Shown here: in pieces, positions 29,759 through 36,414 of the stretch
Layout of the letters: the number at the start of each line of letters is the position of its first letter
Numbering within the stretch: position 1 is the first letter of the stretch
Source of the DNA: Pseudolysinimonas_A sp039912695
Lineage (GTDB): Bacteria; Actinomycetota; Actinomycetes; Actinomycetales; Microbacteriaceae
NCBI RefSeq assembly: GCF_039912695.1
Contig: NZ_JBDSPJ010000025.1
Span: forward strand, 1-36,414
DNA: 36,414 nucleotides
Direction: 5' to 3'
Position numbers and translations under genes: made by a program
The notes under the pieces: model-generated
The model's input: only the letters and a program-made list of their open reading frames with translations
What the model was told of the DNA's origin: nothing
Database searches by the model: none

Positions 29759-31786
29759 TCAGGCCGCGACTGCGGCCGTTGTCGTCGGTCTGAGGATCCC
29801 GGCGCCGACGAGAGTGCGTGCGGCGACGTGGTCGGCGCGGTGGTTGCTTGAGCGCGGGTAGGCCGGGTAGTCGGGCCGATCGTTCTGGGGGAAGAGGGCA
29901 ACGCCGGTCGGCGCGCGTCGACGACGTCGACGCTTGTTGCGGCTGCGCATCCAGTTGACCTCGGCCTGCCACCACGCCCAGGTGCCGCGCTCGACGTCGT
30001 AGCGGGTGGCTCGCTGCTCGAGGTAGCCGGCGACGTCGAGCAAGTCGGCTACCTGGTCTCGGGCGTCGACGTCGGGTCGTGTCCATCCGCTCGACGTTCG
30101 ATCACTCAGGCGGTACCAGGTAAGCCGGCGAAGCGATCGGCGGACCTGGTCGACAGAGATACCGCTGGCGGCGCTCAGTTCAGCGCGGGAGTGGGGAACC
30201 TCAGCTGAGAGCGCTGCGTAGACCCGTCCCGCGGTGCGTCCTAGCGAGTGGGGCGCGGCGAACGTGTCGTGGTTGAGCGCGTGTAGAGCTTGCGTGAGCT
30301 CGTTCAGCCACCAGGTGCGGGCGTCGCCGCCGCCGGAGGGGGCCGGGCGCATGGCTGCTTGTGACCACTTAGCGTCATCTGATGCTGTGGAGAACCGAGT
30401 GGACAGGCGGTAGGTGGCTCCGTGGGCTCCCTCGGCCGGGTCTACGCGCACGAGCCAGGCGCCTTCGACGTCCTGGGGGGTCTCTGCGGTGCTGAGCGCG
30501 ATCAGGGCGAGCCGGCAGGCCTCTCGGCCGTAGCCGGTGTCGCGCGCGAGGCGGCGCACGTCGACCTCGACGACGTGGCGTGCTGCCTGGACGAGGTAGA
30601 GGCAGACGGCGCGGAGTACGGCGCGGTGGCTGTAGCGGCCGCGTGCGGCTCGTGCTGGCCGGGAGAGGCCGTCGAGGCCCCACCGGCCGGGCATGGTGTC
30701 CGCGCGGTGCTCGACGGCGCGGACGGCCCGTGTGACGGCGATCGCGCGCTCTTGGAAGTCTTGGTCTTGCGAGTCGCCGGCGGTGGGGCTGGCGGCGACG
30801 TAGTAGACGGCGCGTTGCCAGTCGGCCGCGAGGCGACGTCGGGCGACGTGCCGTGGCACGGCGATGCGGCCTCCGACGCCGGGGCGGCTGCGGGCGTGTT
30901 CGAGCGCGGGGGAGTGTTCCAGCAGAGCGGCGATGTCGGCGTAGCGCCACCTGGCGCGTGCGAGGCCGGCGAGCACTGCGGCCTGGGTGGTTGATGTGTC
31001 GGCCGCGGGGGCGTCGGTGAGCATCGCGCGGATCCGCGCGCTCGGCTCCCGACGTCGGCCGACGAGGTGAGGGTGTCCGTCGCTGTCGTGTTCCATTCCG
31101 CGGATGATGCTTACCGGGGCGGTGGGGATCTCGGCGCCGACGTCGACCAGGAACTCGCGCAGCAGGGCGAGTTGGTCGACGGTGGTGTTGCCACGTTGCA
31201 GCGTGGCGATCGCGCCGCTGGCGATCGTCGACGCTCCACCGTGGCGGTGTGGGGAGCCGGGTGGGCGCACGCATCCGGTCTCGGCGTTGCGAAGCGGGCT
31301 CTTATCGAGCGAGGGGAGCAGGCTGCCGGCGAGATCCGCGAGCTCGCGGATCAGAGCCGGGTGGGTCGCCTCGGTGAGGGCGATCCAAACGTGCCGGCCG
31401 CCGGCGGGGCCGGACACGGCGACCAGGTGCGCGATGTTGAGCTCGTCGAGCCACAGGCTGAGCCTGCCGGCGTCGTGGGCGGCGTTGCCCTTGCCTGCGT
31501 CGAGGTCGAAGCAGATGAAGAGATATCCGCGGCGGTCCGCGAGGTACATCGCCCACGGCCCCTGAGGCCGCTCGCCGGCGACCCTCGCCTCGGAGGCGTA
31601 GTCGTTTGTGTAGGGCCCACCGTGGTACTCGAGCACAGCGGTGCGCACGCGATCCCGCGGGCTGAGCTCGCGGGTGAGCGCCCAGGCGTCGTCGACGTCA
31701 GACGACACGCCTGCAGCAAATAGTACCGAAGCGCTCTGTCGCGCGACGTATGCATGCGTTACGATCGAGTCACCTCCTGGAGTCAC
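29759..31786 (-). CDS. Replication protein with primase-polymerase (AEP) domain
   Basis: A protein of about 675 aa. The N-terminal half is an archaeo-eukaryotic primase-like domain: FDLDA (about 93-97, two metal-binding Asp), then VSGPAGGRHVW (124-134) and CVRPPGSPHRHGG (172-184), the three motifs of plasmid primase-polymerase replication proteins. The C-terminal half is helical, Arg-rich and includes an HTH-like segment (SRAELSAASGISVDQVRRSLRRL). No helicase P-loop is present, so host helicase must be recruited. Start uncertain: GTG 31786 has a poor ribosome site; a perfect AGGAGGTGA (31778-31770) instead precedes an in-frame ATC at 31765. The rep gene is the last of the leftward maintenance genes before the partition area. 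Confidence 0.85.
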   Translation of the reverse strand: MTPGGDSIVTHAYVARQSASVLFAAGVSSDVDDAWALTRELSPRDRVRTAVLEYHGGPYTNDYASEARVAGERPQGPWAMYLADRRGYLFICFDLDAGKGNAAHDAGRLSLWLDELNIAHLVAVSGPAGGRHVWIALTEATHPALIRELADLAGSLLPSLDKSPLRNAETGCVRPPGSPHRHGGASTIASGAIATLQRGNTTVDQLALLREFLVDVGAEIPTAPVSIIRGMEHDSDGHPHLVGRRREPSARIRAMLTDAPAADTSTTQAAVLAGLARARWRYADIAALLEHSPALEHARSRPGVGGRIAVPRHVARRRLAADWQRAVYYVAASPTAGDSQDQDFQERAIAVTRAVRAVEHRADTMPGRWGLDGLSRPARAARGRYSHRAVLRAVCLYLVQAARHVVEVDVRRLARDTGYGREACRLALIALSTAETPQDVEGAWLVRVDPAEGAHGATYRLSTRFSTASDDAKWSQAAMRPAPSGGGDARTWWLNELTQALHALNHDTFAAPHSLGRTAGRVYAALSAEVPHSRAELSAASGISVDQVRRSLRRLTWYRLSDRTSSGWTRPDVDARDQVADLLDVAGYLEQRATRYDVERGTWAWWQAEVNWMRSRNKRRRRRRAPTGVALFPQNDRPDYPAYPRSSNHRADHVAARTLVGAGILRPTTTAAVAA

Positions 31787-31881
31787 TTCCGGGTAGGGGA
31801 AACCCTCCGGATCTCCGGCTGGTTTTTGATTGCTCGAACCTCTAGTCGCCAAACTTGAGAAGGTTCGGGCCGAGACTTTGA

Positions 31882-31905
31882 GAAGGCCGCCCACGGGCGG
31901 CCTTC
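31882..31905 (-). terminator. Hairpin between the RHH gene and the replication gene
   Basis: Perfect 11-bp arms GAAGGCCGCCC / GGGCGGCCTTC with a 2-base centre (or 10 bp with a 4-base loop), six bases after the stop at 31911. The next 95 bases are the replication gene leader; they repeat CCTTCTCAA twice on the minus strand. Confidence 0.72.
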
Positions 31906-31910
31906 GTCTG

Positions 31911-32156
31911 TTAAGCGGCTGTCGTGGTGACCTCCAGGCCATCAAGGGTCGGGGAGAGCACTGGCAGGCTGCCGTGCTCGGCTTCGACTGCGGCAACGAG
32001 CCGCTCGAGGTAAAGGGAGAGCGACAGCTGCCCCGACGCCTGGCGTGCGGCGTCGAGCTTGGCGTCCGTCTCGGGGAGAAGGCGAACCTCGGCCCGGACG
32101 ACGGGGAGGCCGCGCGCGCGGCGGTTGCGCTTGATCCCTGCGTTGCTGGTGCGCAT
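31911..32156 (-). CDS. Small ribbon-helix-helix-like protein, possible copy-number regulator
   Basis: An 81-aa basic protein: RNRRARGLPVVRAEVRLLPETDAKLDAARQ, then SGQLSLSLYLERLVAAVEAEHG, which reads as strand-helix-helix of a CopG/Arc-type protein. I start it at ATG 32156, seven bases after AAGGA; ATG 32174 is possible. Its position directly upstream of the replication gene, with a hairpin between, is typical of plasmid copy-control repressors. The role is inference from position and fold. Confidence 0.68.
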   Translation of the reverse strand: MRTSNAGIKRNRRARGLPVVRAEVRLLPETDAKLDAARQASGQLSLSLYLERLVAAVEAEHGSLPVLSPTLDGLEVTTTAA

Positions 32157-32215
32157 GCGGGAATCCTTGAGCATTAACGCCGGAGCTAACGGCAGGCACG
32201 CGGTGTGTTGCGGGA

Positions 32216-32767
32216 TCATTCTGGGCGCGGCTCGTTCGACGTGCTTGCCAAGGTGGCGCGTAGCTCGGACTTGTAGACGATCCAGCGGTTCGAGACGAGG
32301 TACCCGGGGATCGTCCGGTTGTGTAGCCATCGGAGGATCGTCAGTTTCCCCTTGCCGAATATCTCCATGAGGTCGGCGACGCCGAGGTTATCGTCGAACG
32401 CACGGAGTGGGTCGACGTCCTCAGGTGGGGGGATGGGGTCGTTGCGCATGCTGCCGAGCCAGGCGCGAAATTCGTCCTTGAAAAGAATCCAGGACCCACC
32501 GATGAAGTAGCCGGGGATCTCGCCGGTGTTGAGTCGGCGGGAAACTGTGCCCTTGCTGAGCCGCACAACGTCGGCGACCGCGGAGACGGGTAGGGGATCA
32601 GGGAGCCTCGCCCAGTAGTCGTCGTCCATCAGCGGGGGCGGCGACGTCCCGTCGAGCCCCTGAACTGACGAGAGTCCGGTCGGGTCGTCGATGACGACGT
32701 TCGCGGCGGGTAGTACATGCCCGTCATTATCCAGCGCGGCGCTGCCGAGACCCGGGAGGTTGTGCAT
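32216..32767 (-). CDS. Tandem helix-turn-helix DNA-binding protein
   Basis: A 183-aa protein with two similar excisionase/MerR-like HTH units: PVSAVADVVRLSKGTVSRRL with GEIPGYFIGGSWILFKDEF (about 65-105), and GVADLMEIFGKGKLTILRWL with RTIPGYLVSNRWIVYKSEL (about 130-172). Each has the helix-turn-helix plus the IPGY wing. Tandem units suggest binding to repeated or asymmetric sites. Its ATG shares one base with the FHA gene stop (ATG 32765-32767), so it is the last gene of the leftward transfer operon and may control the operon or oriT. Confidence 0.8.
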   Translation of the reverse strand: MHNLPGLGSAALDNDGHVLPAANVVIDDPTGLSSVQGLDGTSPPPLMDDDYWARLPDPLPVSAVADVVRLSKGTVSRRLNTGEIPGYFIGGSWILFKDEFRAWLGSMRNDPIPPPEDVDPLRAFDDNLGVADLMEIFGKGKLTILRWLHNRTIPGYLVSNRWIVYKSELRATLASTSNEPRPE

Positions 32768-33618
32768 CACCGCGCCGCTTCCGGCTGCAATGCGGCGACG
32801 GCGATGGCGACATCTATGTTCGTGCCGAGGTGGAGCATGTCCCCATCGAACAGTTCGACGGGGGTGTCGATGTCGAGCAGATGGCGCTGCGCATCCCCAC
32901 GGGTGACGGCGGTGCCGTTGGTCGATCCTCGGTCGATCACCACCAGGTGGCCGGCTCGCCACGCGATCGCGCAGTGAATGCGTGAGACCTTCCGCTCGGG
33001 GTCTTCGATCGAGACCAACTGTGCACCCGGCCAGTCGGTGTCCGCGTGCGAGGGCTTCCGCCCGATGATTGCCGGCGCGCCGACACGGATGATGTTCCCA
33101 GTGGAGAACGTGAGCGTGGCGGTTGGTCGGTGGATTAGGACGGTTGGGTCGTCGATGTCGGAAGGTGCCGGCGGAGGCACGAGCGGCGCAGCGGCGGGGG
33201 CAGGTGCGACCGGCGCCGGTGGCGCGGCGGGCGCTGAGGCGGGAGGAGCGAGCCGGGGGCGAGCCGGAGGCGTGACCGGGGGGGCTCCCACGCCGAGCCC
33301 GGTCGCGCGAGCGGGCTCGGGTATCTGCGGCCGCGTGTTCGGTTCGGCCTTGGCCCGTGCGGGCTCGGGGTCGAGGATCTCGACCGTGCCGCCGGGGTGG
33401 ACGCCGATCTTGTAGGAGCCGTCGGGCTCCGTCGAGTGCACGCGGACGCCGCGGCCGAGGCCCTTGGCGACGTCGACTGCGTAGGCCAGGACCGCGAGGC
33501 GAGTCGCCTCGGGGTCGCCTGCGGGGAAGTCGACGTGCCGGCCGGTCACGTTCACGTGCGCGCTCCCATCAGGGCTCACGGTGACGTAGACGATCGGGAA
33601 GCCCGGAAGCGCACTCAT
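32767..33618 (-). CDS. FHA-domain protein of the transfer operon
   Basis: A 283-aa protein. An N-terminal domain (about 1-90, VYVTVSPDGSAHVNVTGRHVDFP) is joined by a Pro/Ala-rich linker (about 95-155) to a C-terminal FHA domain with GRKPSHAD, SRIHCAI and GSTNGTAV, the residues that read phosphothreonine. It implies that a Ser/Thr kinase of the host controls some step of transfer by docking this protein to a phosphorylated partner. ATG 33618 shares one base with the stop of the peptidase gene. Its stop shares a base with the tandem-HTH start. Confidence 0.88.
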   Translation of the reverse strand: MSALPGFPIVYVTVSPDGSAHVNVTGRHVDFPAGDPEATRLAVLAYAVDVAKGLGRGVRVHSTEPDGSYKIGVHPGGTVEILDPEPARAKAEPNTRPQIPEPARATGLGVGAPPVTPPARPRLAPPASAPAAPPAPVAPAPAAAPLVPPPAPSDIDDPTVLIHRPTATLTFSTGNIIRVGAPAIIGRKPSHADTDWPGAQLVSIEDPERKVSRIHCAIAWRAGHLVVIDRGSTNGTAVTRGDAQRHLLDIDTPVELFDGDMLHLGTNIDVAIAVAALQPEAAR

Positions 33619-34694
33619 CAGTAGGTCCTCCTGCAGGTGTCGGGCGGGCACAGCTCGACGCCGAAGAGGCGGTAGAACTCTTCCGGGTCGACGAAACCGG
33701 CAGGTCCGCCCATCGACTCGGCGCGGACGAGTTCAGCGACCGCCTGGTTGGTCGTGCCGATGACGTTCATTCGTAGGTCGAGGTGGCATCCGGTGGATGG
33801 CCCCTCACTTCCCACCAGGCCGACTTGATCGCCAGCCCCGACCTGGTCTCCTATGGCGACGCTGATATCGCTGAGCTTCATGTGGAGGTACGACACGGTG
33901 TAGCCCTCCGGGCTCTTGATCGAGAGCGTGTAGCCGGCCTTCACCGTGACGGTGCCGGCGGTGATCGCGTAGACGGGGGCACCGCAGGCCCCGGGCCAGT
34001 TCTGCAAGTCGACGGCGGCATGGAAAGGGTTGACGTTTAGCCCTTCGACCGCGCCGCGGTAGCCGAACTTCGACGTCATCTGGAATCCCGCCTCGAGCGG
34101 GAAAACGAGGTTGCCGCCCTGGCAGACAACTTCCCCGCCTCCGGCGAGGGTTCCCACGATCAGCGCGGCCGCGGCGTAGTCATCCTCGAAGCGGTAAGGG
34201 TCGGAGCCCCCTTGGACGCGGGACACGGCGACGCTGGGCGGCAGGCTCGACCAGCTTTGGACGGTCTGCAGCTGCAGGTAGAAGTTGGTGGCGCTGCGGG
34301 TCGGGTCCATGCGATCCGAGAGCGAGCCCCACTCGGGATCGTCGGGCTGCTGGAACAGCCCACGTCGGTCAGGGTCCGCGTCGGTTCCGTGGTCGAGCAC
34401 CTGCAGGTCCGATTCGGTGATCGCGGCGAGGACGCCGAGGATCTGTGCGCCGCGATCCAGTCGCAGATCGGTGGCGGCGTTCATGATGTGGGCGGCGTTC
34501 TCTAGCTGCACGCCGTTGTAGCCGGCGATCGCCGTTTCGGTGATCTTCTGCGGGTCCACTGTGCGACCGGGCGCGCAGGCGCCCGCATCTTGAGCGGGTC
34601 CGAAGATCAGCAGGATCATCGCGATGAGCCCGCCGACGACGAGTAGCGGCAGCGCCATTATGGCGATGGCCGCGATCCCTCCCTTGCCTTCCAC
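33618..34694 (-). CDS. M23-type peptidase with a lysozyme-like part (T4SS wall remodelling)
   Basis: A 358-aa envelope protein. One membrane helix near the N-terminus (about 8-31), then a lysozyme/SLT-like part (GAQILGVLAAITESDLQVLDHG, GLFQQ) and a C-terminal M23 domain with FHAAVDLQ (H-x3-D) and, where HxH is usual, GCHLDLRM: the second His is Asp. It would open peptidoglycan for the secretion channel. The start is uncertain: GTG 34694 (chosen, directly after the lipoprotein stop) or GTG 34733, which would overlap the lipoprotein gene by 37 bases. Neither has a clear ribosome site. Confidence 0.82.
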   Translation of the reverse strand: MEGKGGIAAIAIMALPLLVVGGLIAMILLIFGPAQDAGACAPGRTVDPQKITETAIAGYNGVQLENAAHIMNAATDLRLDRGAQILGVLAAITESDLQVLDHGTDADPDRRGLFQQPDDPEWGSLSDRMDPTRSATNFYLQLQTVQSWSSLPPSVAVSRVQGGSDPYRFEDDYAAAALIVGTLAGGGEVVCQGGNLVFPLEAGFQMTSKFGYRGAVEGLNVNPFHAAVDLQNWPGACGAPVYAITAGTVTVKAGYTLSIKSPEGYTVSYLHMKLSDISVAIGDQVGAGDQVGLVGSEGPSTGCHLDLRMNVIGTTNQAVAELVRAESMGGPAGFVDPEEFYRLFGVELCPPDTCRRTY

Positions 34695-34696
34695 GG

Positions 34697-35191
34697 TCAG
34701 CCCAGCGCCGGCCGGATTCGGTCGGCCAACCACGGTGCCGTGGGGTCGCCGCGGATAAGCGTGACGTTGTACGCGCCGGCGTCAGTTGGCACCTCAACGA
34801 TCAGGCTCACCTCGGTGCTCCCCTCGAGGATGCGCCCCGGGCCCGTCACCTGGTGCACGGGAATCTCGGCCGGGTCGGTGCCTTCGTAGGCGATCGCAGC
34901 GGCCTGGCTCAGGAGGGGGAGCATCTGTTTCCACCACTCGGCGGCCGACAGATCGGGTTGCGCGAACGTGGTGAGAGCAGTGGATGCCGCCTGAAGAGCA
35001 GCGACGCCACTTTCCGTCGATGCCTCGGCCGGGATCTCTACCTCGCCGTCGTCGACGGGGTTCGTGGGTCCCGTCGACGGGAGAGCGTGTTCGGTCTGGG
35101 TCGGCGTGGCGGCCGGCGCAGCGCCGATGCAGGCGGTGAGCGTCGCCGCGGCGGCGATTGCCACCGCGAGAGCGGTGAGTGTTCTTCGCAT
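34697..35191 (-). CDS. Lipoprotein, first gene of the leftward transfer operon
   Basis: A 164-aa lipoprotein: signal with hydrophobic core (LTALAVAIAAAATLTAC), lipobox LTAC near 18-21, a Thr/Pro-rich linker, then a domain with SAAEWWKQMLPLLSQAAAIAYEGTDPAEIP, VTGPGRILE and WLADRIRPALG. The first part of that domain is helical and the second strand-rich, like small NTF2-like T4SS proteins. ATG 35191 follows GGGAG. It would sit on the outer face of the membrane as part of the transfer machine. The function is inferred from the operon. Confidence 0.82.
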   Translation of the reverse strand: MRRTLTALAVAIAAAATLTACIGAAPAATPTQTEHALPSTGPTNPVDDGEVEIPAEASTESGVAALQAASTALTTFAQPDLSAAEWWKQMLPLLSQAAAIAYEGTDPAEIPVHQVTGPGRILEGSTEVSLIVEVPTDAGAYNVTLIRGDPTAPWLADRIRPALG

Positions 35192-35378
35192 CTTCGACTC
35201 CCTGACGGTCGTAAGTCGTAGCCTTCCCCCGGTAGTTTCCACTACGCAGGGGCAATAAATGATGTTGCACGGTATTATTCATCACACAGCCGATGAAGTG
35301 CATTCCACACTTCGCTGAGGGTAGACAACTCAGTCGGCTGATGTGAGGGAAACTAGCGCTAGAGATCGGGGGATCCGG
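35192..35378. promoter_or_regulatory. Divergent control region of the two transfer operons
   Basis: A 187-base gap, AT-richer than its surroundings at 35250-35285. It holds a perfect GTAGT-ttcc-ACTAC inverted repeat (35232-35245), a TAGCGCTA palindrome (35354-35361) and GATGAA-type repeats. Both transfer operons must be transcribed from here, so a single regulator could switch conjugation on. I could not place -35/-10 pairs with confidence. Confidence 0.6.
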
Positions 35379-35981
35379 ATGGAACAGCAGAATCCATGGC
35401 TCAGGGCAGCCGAGGCGTTGTCGCCTGCTGCCCCTGCGCCCGCTGTACCGGTCGCTTTGCCGACACCGCCGATCGTCGCCGGCCCTCAGCACGGTGTGCC
35501 GGTGCCCGACCGCGCCGATCGCCTGCCGCAGCGCACGACGCCCTACGCCGCGTCGGTGTGGTGGCTCGGCGTCGCCGGTGGTTCCGGCGAGAGCACGATG
35601 GCTGCCCTCGCTCAGGGTTCCCGGCCCGCGGAACACGCGTGGCCAGCACCTGAGACGCCCGGCACCCTCAACCGAGTCGTCCTCGTTGCGCGGACAAACT
35701 TTGCCGGGCTCACCGCGGCGCAGCGCGCCGCGACAGAGTGGGCCTCCGGCGTTCTCGGCGCCGGCATCCAGCTTGAGGGTCTCGCCCTCATCCCGGACAT
35801 GCCGGGTCGGTTGCCGAAGGAACTGCGCGACCTGGCACAGGTCGTCAGCGGGGGAGTGCCGCGCACGTGGTCGCTGCCCTGGGTCGACAGCTGGCGATTC
35901 GCGCCCGTGAATCACGTCGACCAACATCGCGGATTCGCCGCGATGTTCAAGGATCTGCACCTCACCTCCGCAACTCACTAA
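35379..35981 (+). CDS. DUF6668-family P-loop-like protein
   Basis: A 200-aa protein of the DUF6668 type known from actinobacterial conjugative elements. After a Pro/Ala-rich start (1-58) comes WWLGVAGGSGESTMAAL (61-77), which looks like a Walker A loop but with Glu71 where the catalytic Lys should be, and later VVLVARTN, GLALIPDMPGRLPKELRDLAQVV and GGVPRTWSLPWV. It resembles the MinD/ParA fold without the P-loop Lys, so ATP hydrolysis is doubtful. Start ATG 35379 has GGGGGATC before it. First gene of the rightward transfer operon. Confidence 0.85.
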   Translation: MEQQNPWLRAAEALSPAAPAPAVPVALPTPPIVAGPQHGVPVPDRADRLPQRTTPYAASVWWLGVAGGSGESTMAALAQGSRPAEHAWPAPETPGTLNRVVLVARTNFAGLTAAQRAATEWASGVLGAGIQLEGLALIPDMPGRLPKELRDLAQVVSGGVPRTWSLPWVDSWRFAPVNHVDQHRGFAAMFKDLHLTSATH

Positions 35982-35995
35982 CGAAAGGCTCCGCT

Positions 35996-36292
35996 ATGTC
36001 GCTCCTCGTCACCGCTCTCGACGTTCTCACGAACGTCCCGACGGGCATCCCCGACCCGGAACCCGTCGCTCCTCCTGGCGCCGAGGGACCAGTCGCCGTC
36101 CTTCTCAGCTGGGCCAAGTGGCTGGGCCTGATCGCGGCGGTGGTCGGCATCATCATCATCGCGATCAAAATCGCGATCAACGTTCGACGCGGTGAGGCCG
36201 CCGGCGAGCTCGGCGGTCTCCTCTACATCGCCATCGCGTGCATCCTCGTCGGCTCGGCGGTTTCGCTCGTCGGGTTCATCTCCGGCGCCTGA
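35996..36292 (+). CDS. Small two-helix membrane protein, pilin-like (VirB2/TrbC)
   Basis: A 98-aa protein with two membrane helices (about 36-60 and 75-97) joined by a short basic loop (INVRRGEAAGE), the layout of VirB2/TrbC pilin-like proteins or the equivalent small T4SS subunit. GAAAGG lies eight bases before ATG 35996. It ends inside the terminal overlap (its last five bases recur at 1-5), and the VirB8-like gene follows 22 bases after its stop. Confidence 0.78.
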   Translation: MSLLVTALDVLTNVPTGIPDPEPVAPPGAEGPVAVLLSWAKWLGLIAAVVGIIIIAIKIAINVRRGEAAGELGGLLYIAIACILVGSAVSLVGFISGA

Positions 36293-36414
36293 CATCGAGT
36301 AGAAGGAGCCGATCATGTCGGACAACGCAGAACGCCCCAGCCCGTTCACACGGCCCGGTTTCATCGCCGCAGCGATCGTGATCGTCATCATTCTTGTGGC
36401 GGGTGGCATCGCCG
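36288..36414. repeat. 127-base terminal overlap with the start of the window (circular molecule)
   Basis: Bases 36288-36414 are identical to 1-127. An exact overlap of this length between contig ends is what a de Bruijn assembler gives for a circle, so the molecule is about 36,287 bp. The overlap falls inside the transfer operon. Confidence 0.95.
36315..36414 (+). CDS. Repeated 5' end of the VirB8-like gene (artefact of circularity)
   Basis: The first 33 codons of the gene at 28-747 appear again and run off the end of the window. It is not a second gene. Confidence 0.95.
   Translation, partial: MSDNAERPSPFTRPGFIAAAIVIVIILVAGGIA

Noticed and set aside
31351..31755. Out-of-frame ORF starting ATG 31755 (MHTSRDRALRYY...)
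   Set aside because: It overlaps the conserved primase-polymerase frame completely, and its distance from the ribosome site (17 bases) is too long.
36288..36414. Terminal repeat as a phage direct terminal repeat
   Set aside because: Exactly 127 bases is a typical assembler overlap, the repeat lies inside a transfer operon and no phage structural genes are present.
1..36414. tRNA, rRNA or known riboswitches
   Set aside because: I saw no tRNA-like cloverleaf, rRNA segment or recognised riboswitch core on either strand.

Overview
This window is a complete circular conjugative plasmid of about 36.29 kb. The last 127 bases (36288-36414) repeat the first 127 exactly, which is an assembly overlap closing the circle. 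High GC with many GTG starts, actinobacterial type IV secretion families (SCO6880-like, TrbL-like, DUF4913, DUF6668), a cell-wall protein ending in an LAxTG signal and a near-consensus actinobacterial LexA box all point to a high-GC Gram-positive. Microbacteriaceae, perhaps Microbacterium, is my inference from protein style; no marker gene proves it.

Layout. (1) Conjugation, 32.2-36.3 kb and, across the junction, 0-9.1 kb. A divergent control region (35192-35378) separates a leftward operon (lipoprotein, M23 peptidase, FHA protein, tandem-HTH protein) from a rightward one (DUF6668 P-loop protein, pilin-like protein, VirB8-like anchor, TrbL/VirB6, SCO6880, VirB4-type ATPase, VirD4-type coupling protein, DUF4913). 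Many of these genes overlap by 1-4 bases. The VirB4-type ATPase is split in its P-loop by a class 3 intein with a LAGLIDADG endonuclease. (2) Surface module, 9.1-15.5 kb: a winged-helix regulator with a 25-bp palindromic operator, an anchored coiled-coil protein, a 992-aa LAxTG adhesin, a phosphothreonine-lyase-like protein and a small secreted DUF2690 protein. (3) Mobilization, 15.5-19.3 kb: MobC, a MOBP-type relaxase and a coiled-coil protein with an EF-hand-like loop, leading away from a 489-bp gene-free region full of inverted repeats (likely oriT). (4) Stability and stress, 19.3-24.5 kb: a microprotein operon, a three-gene Fic toxin/antitoxin operon, an SOS-box gene, a lipoprotein, an SRAP (YedK/HMCES) protein and a short SSB. 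(5) Maintenance, 24.5-32.2 kb: ParB-like and ParA proteins with a 12 x 9-bp repeat array, three accessory genes, and a primase-polymerase type replication protein with a small ribbon-helix-helix gene before it.

The most unusual signal is in region 5. Four genes on the minus strand (a microprotein, a 207-aa protein, an LPD29 protein and a ParB-like nuclease protein) are each preceded, 25-35 bases before the start codon, by a 150-base element. The closing stem of this element is kept although its sequence differs between copies. I read it as a family of structured mRNA leaders that may control the four genes together. A second signal is a 29-32-aa microprotein with a conserved core and a C-terminal CxxC, present twice on the plasmid and each time translationally coupled to a different downstream gene.
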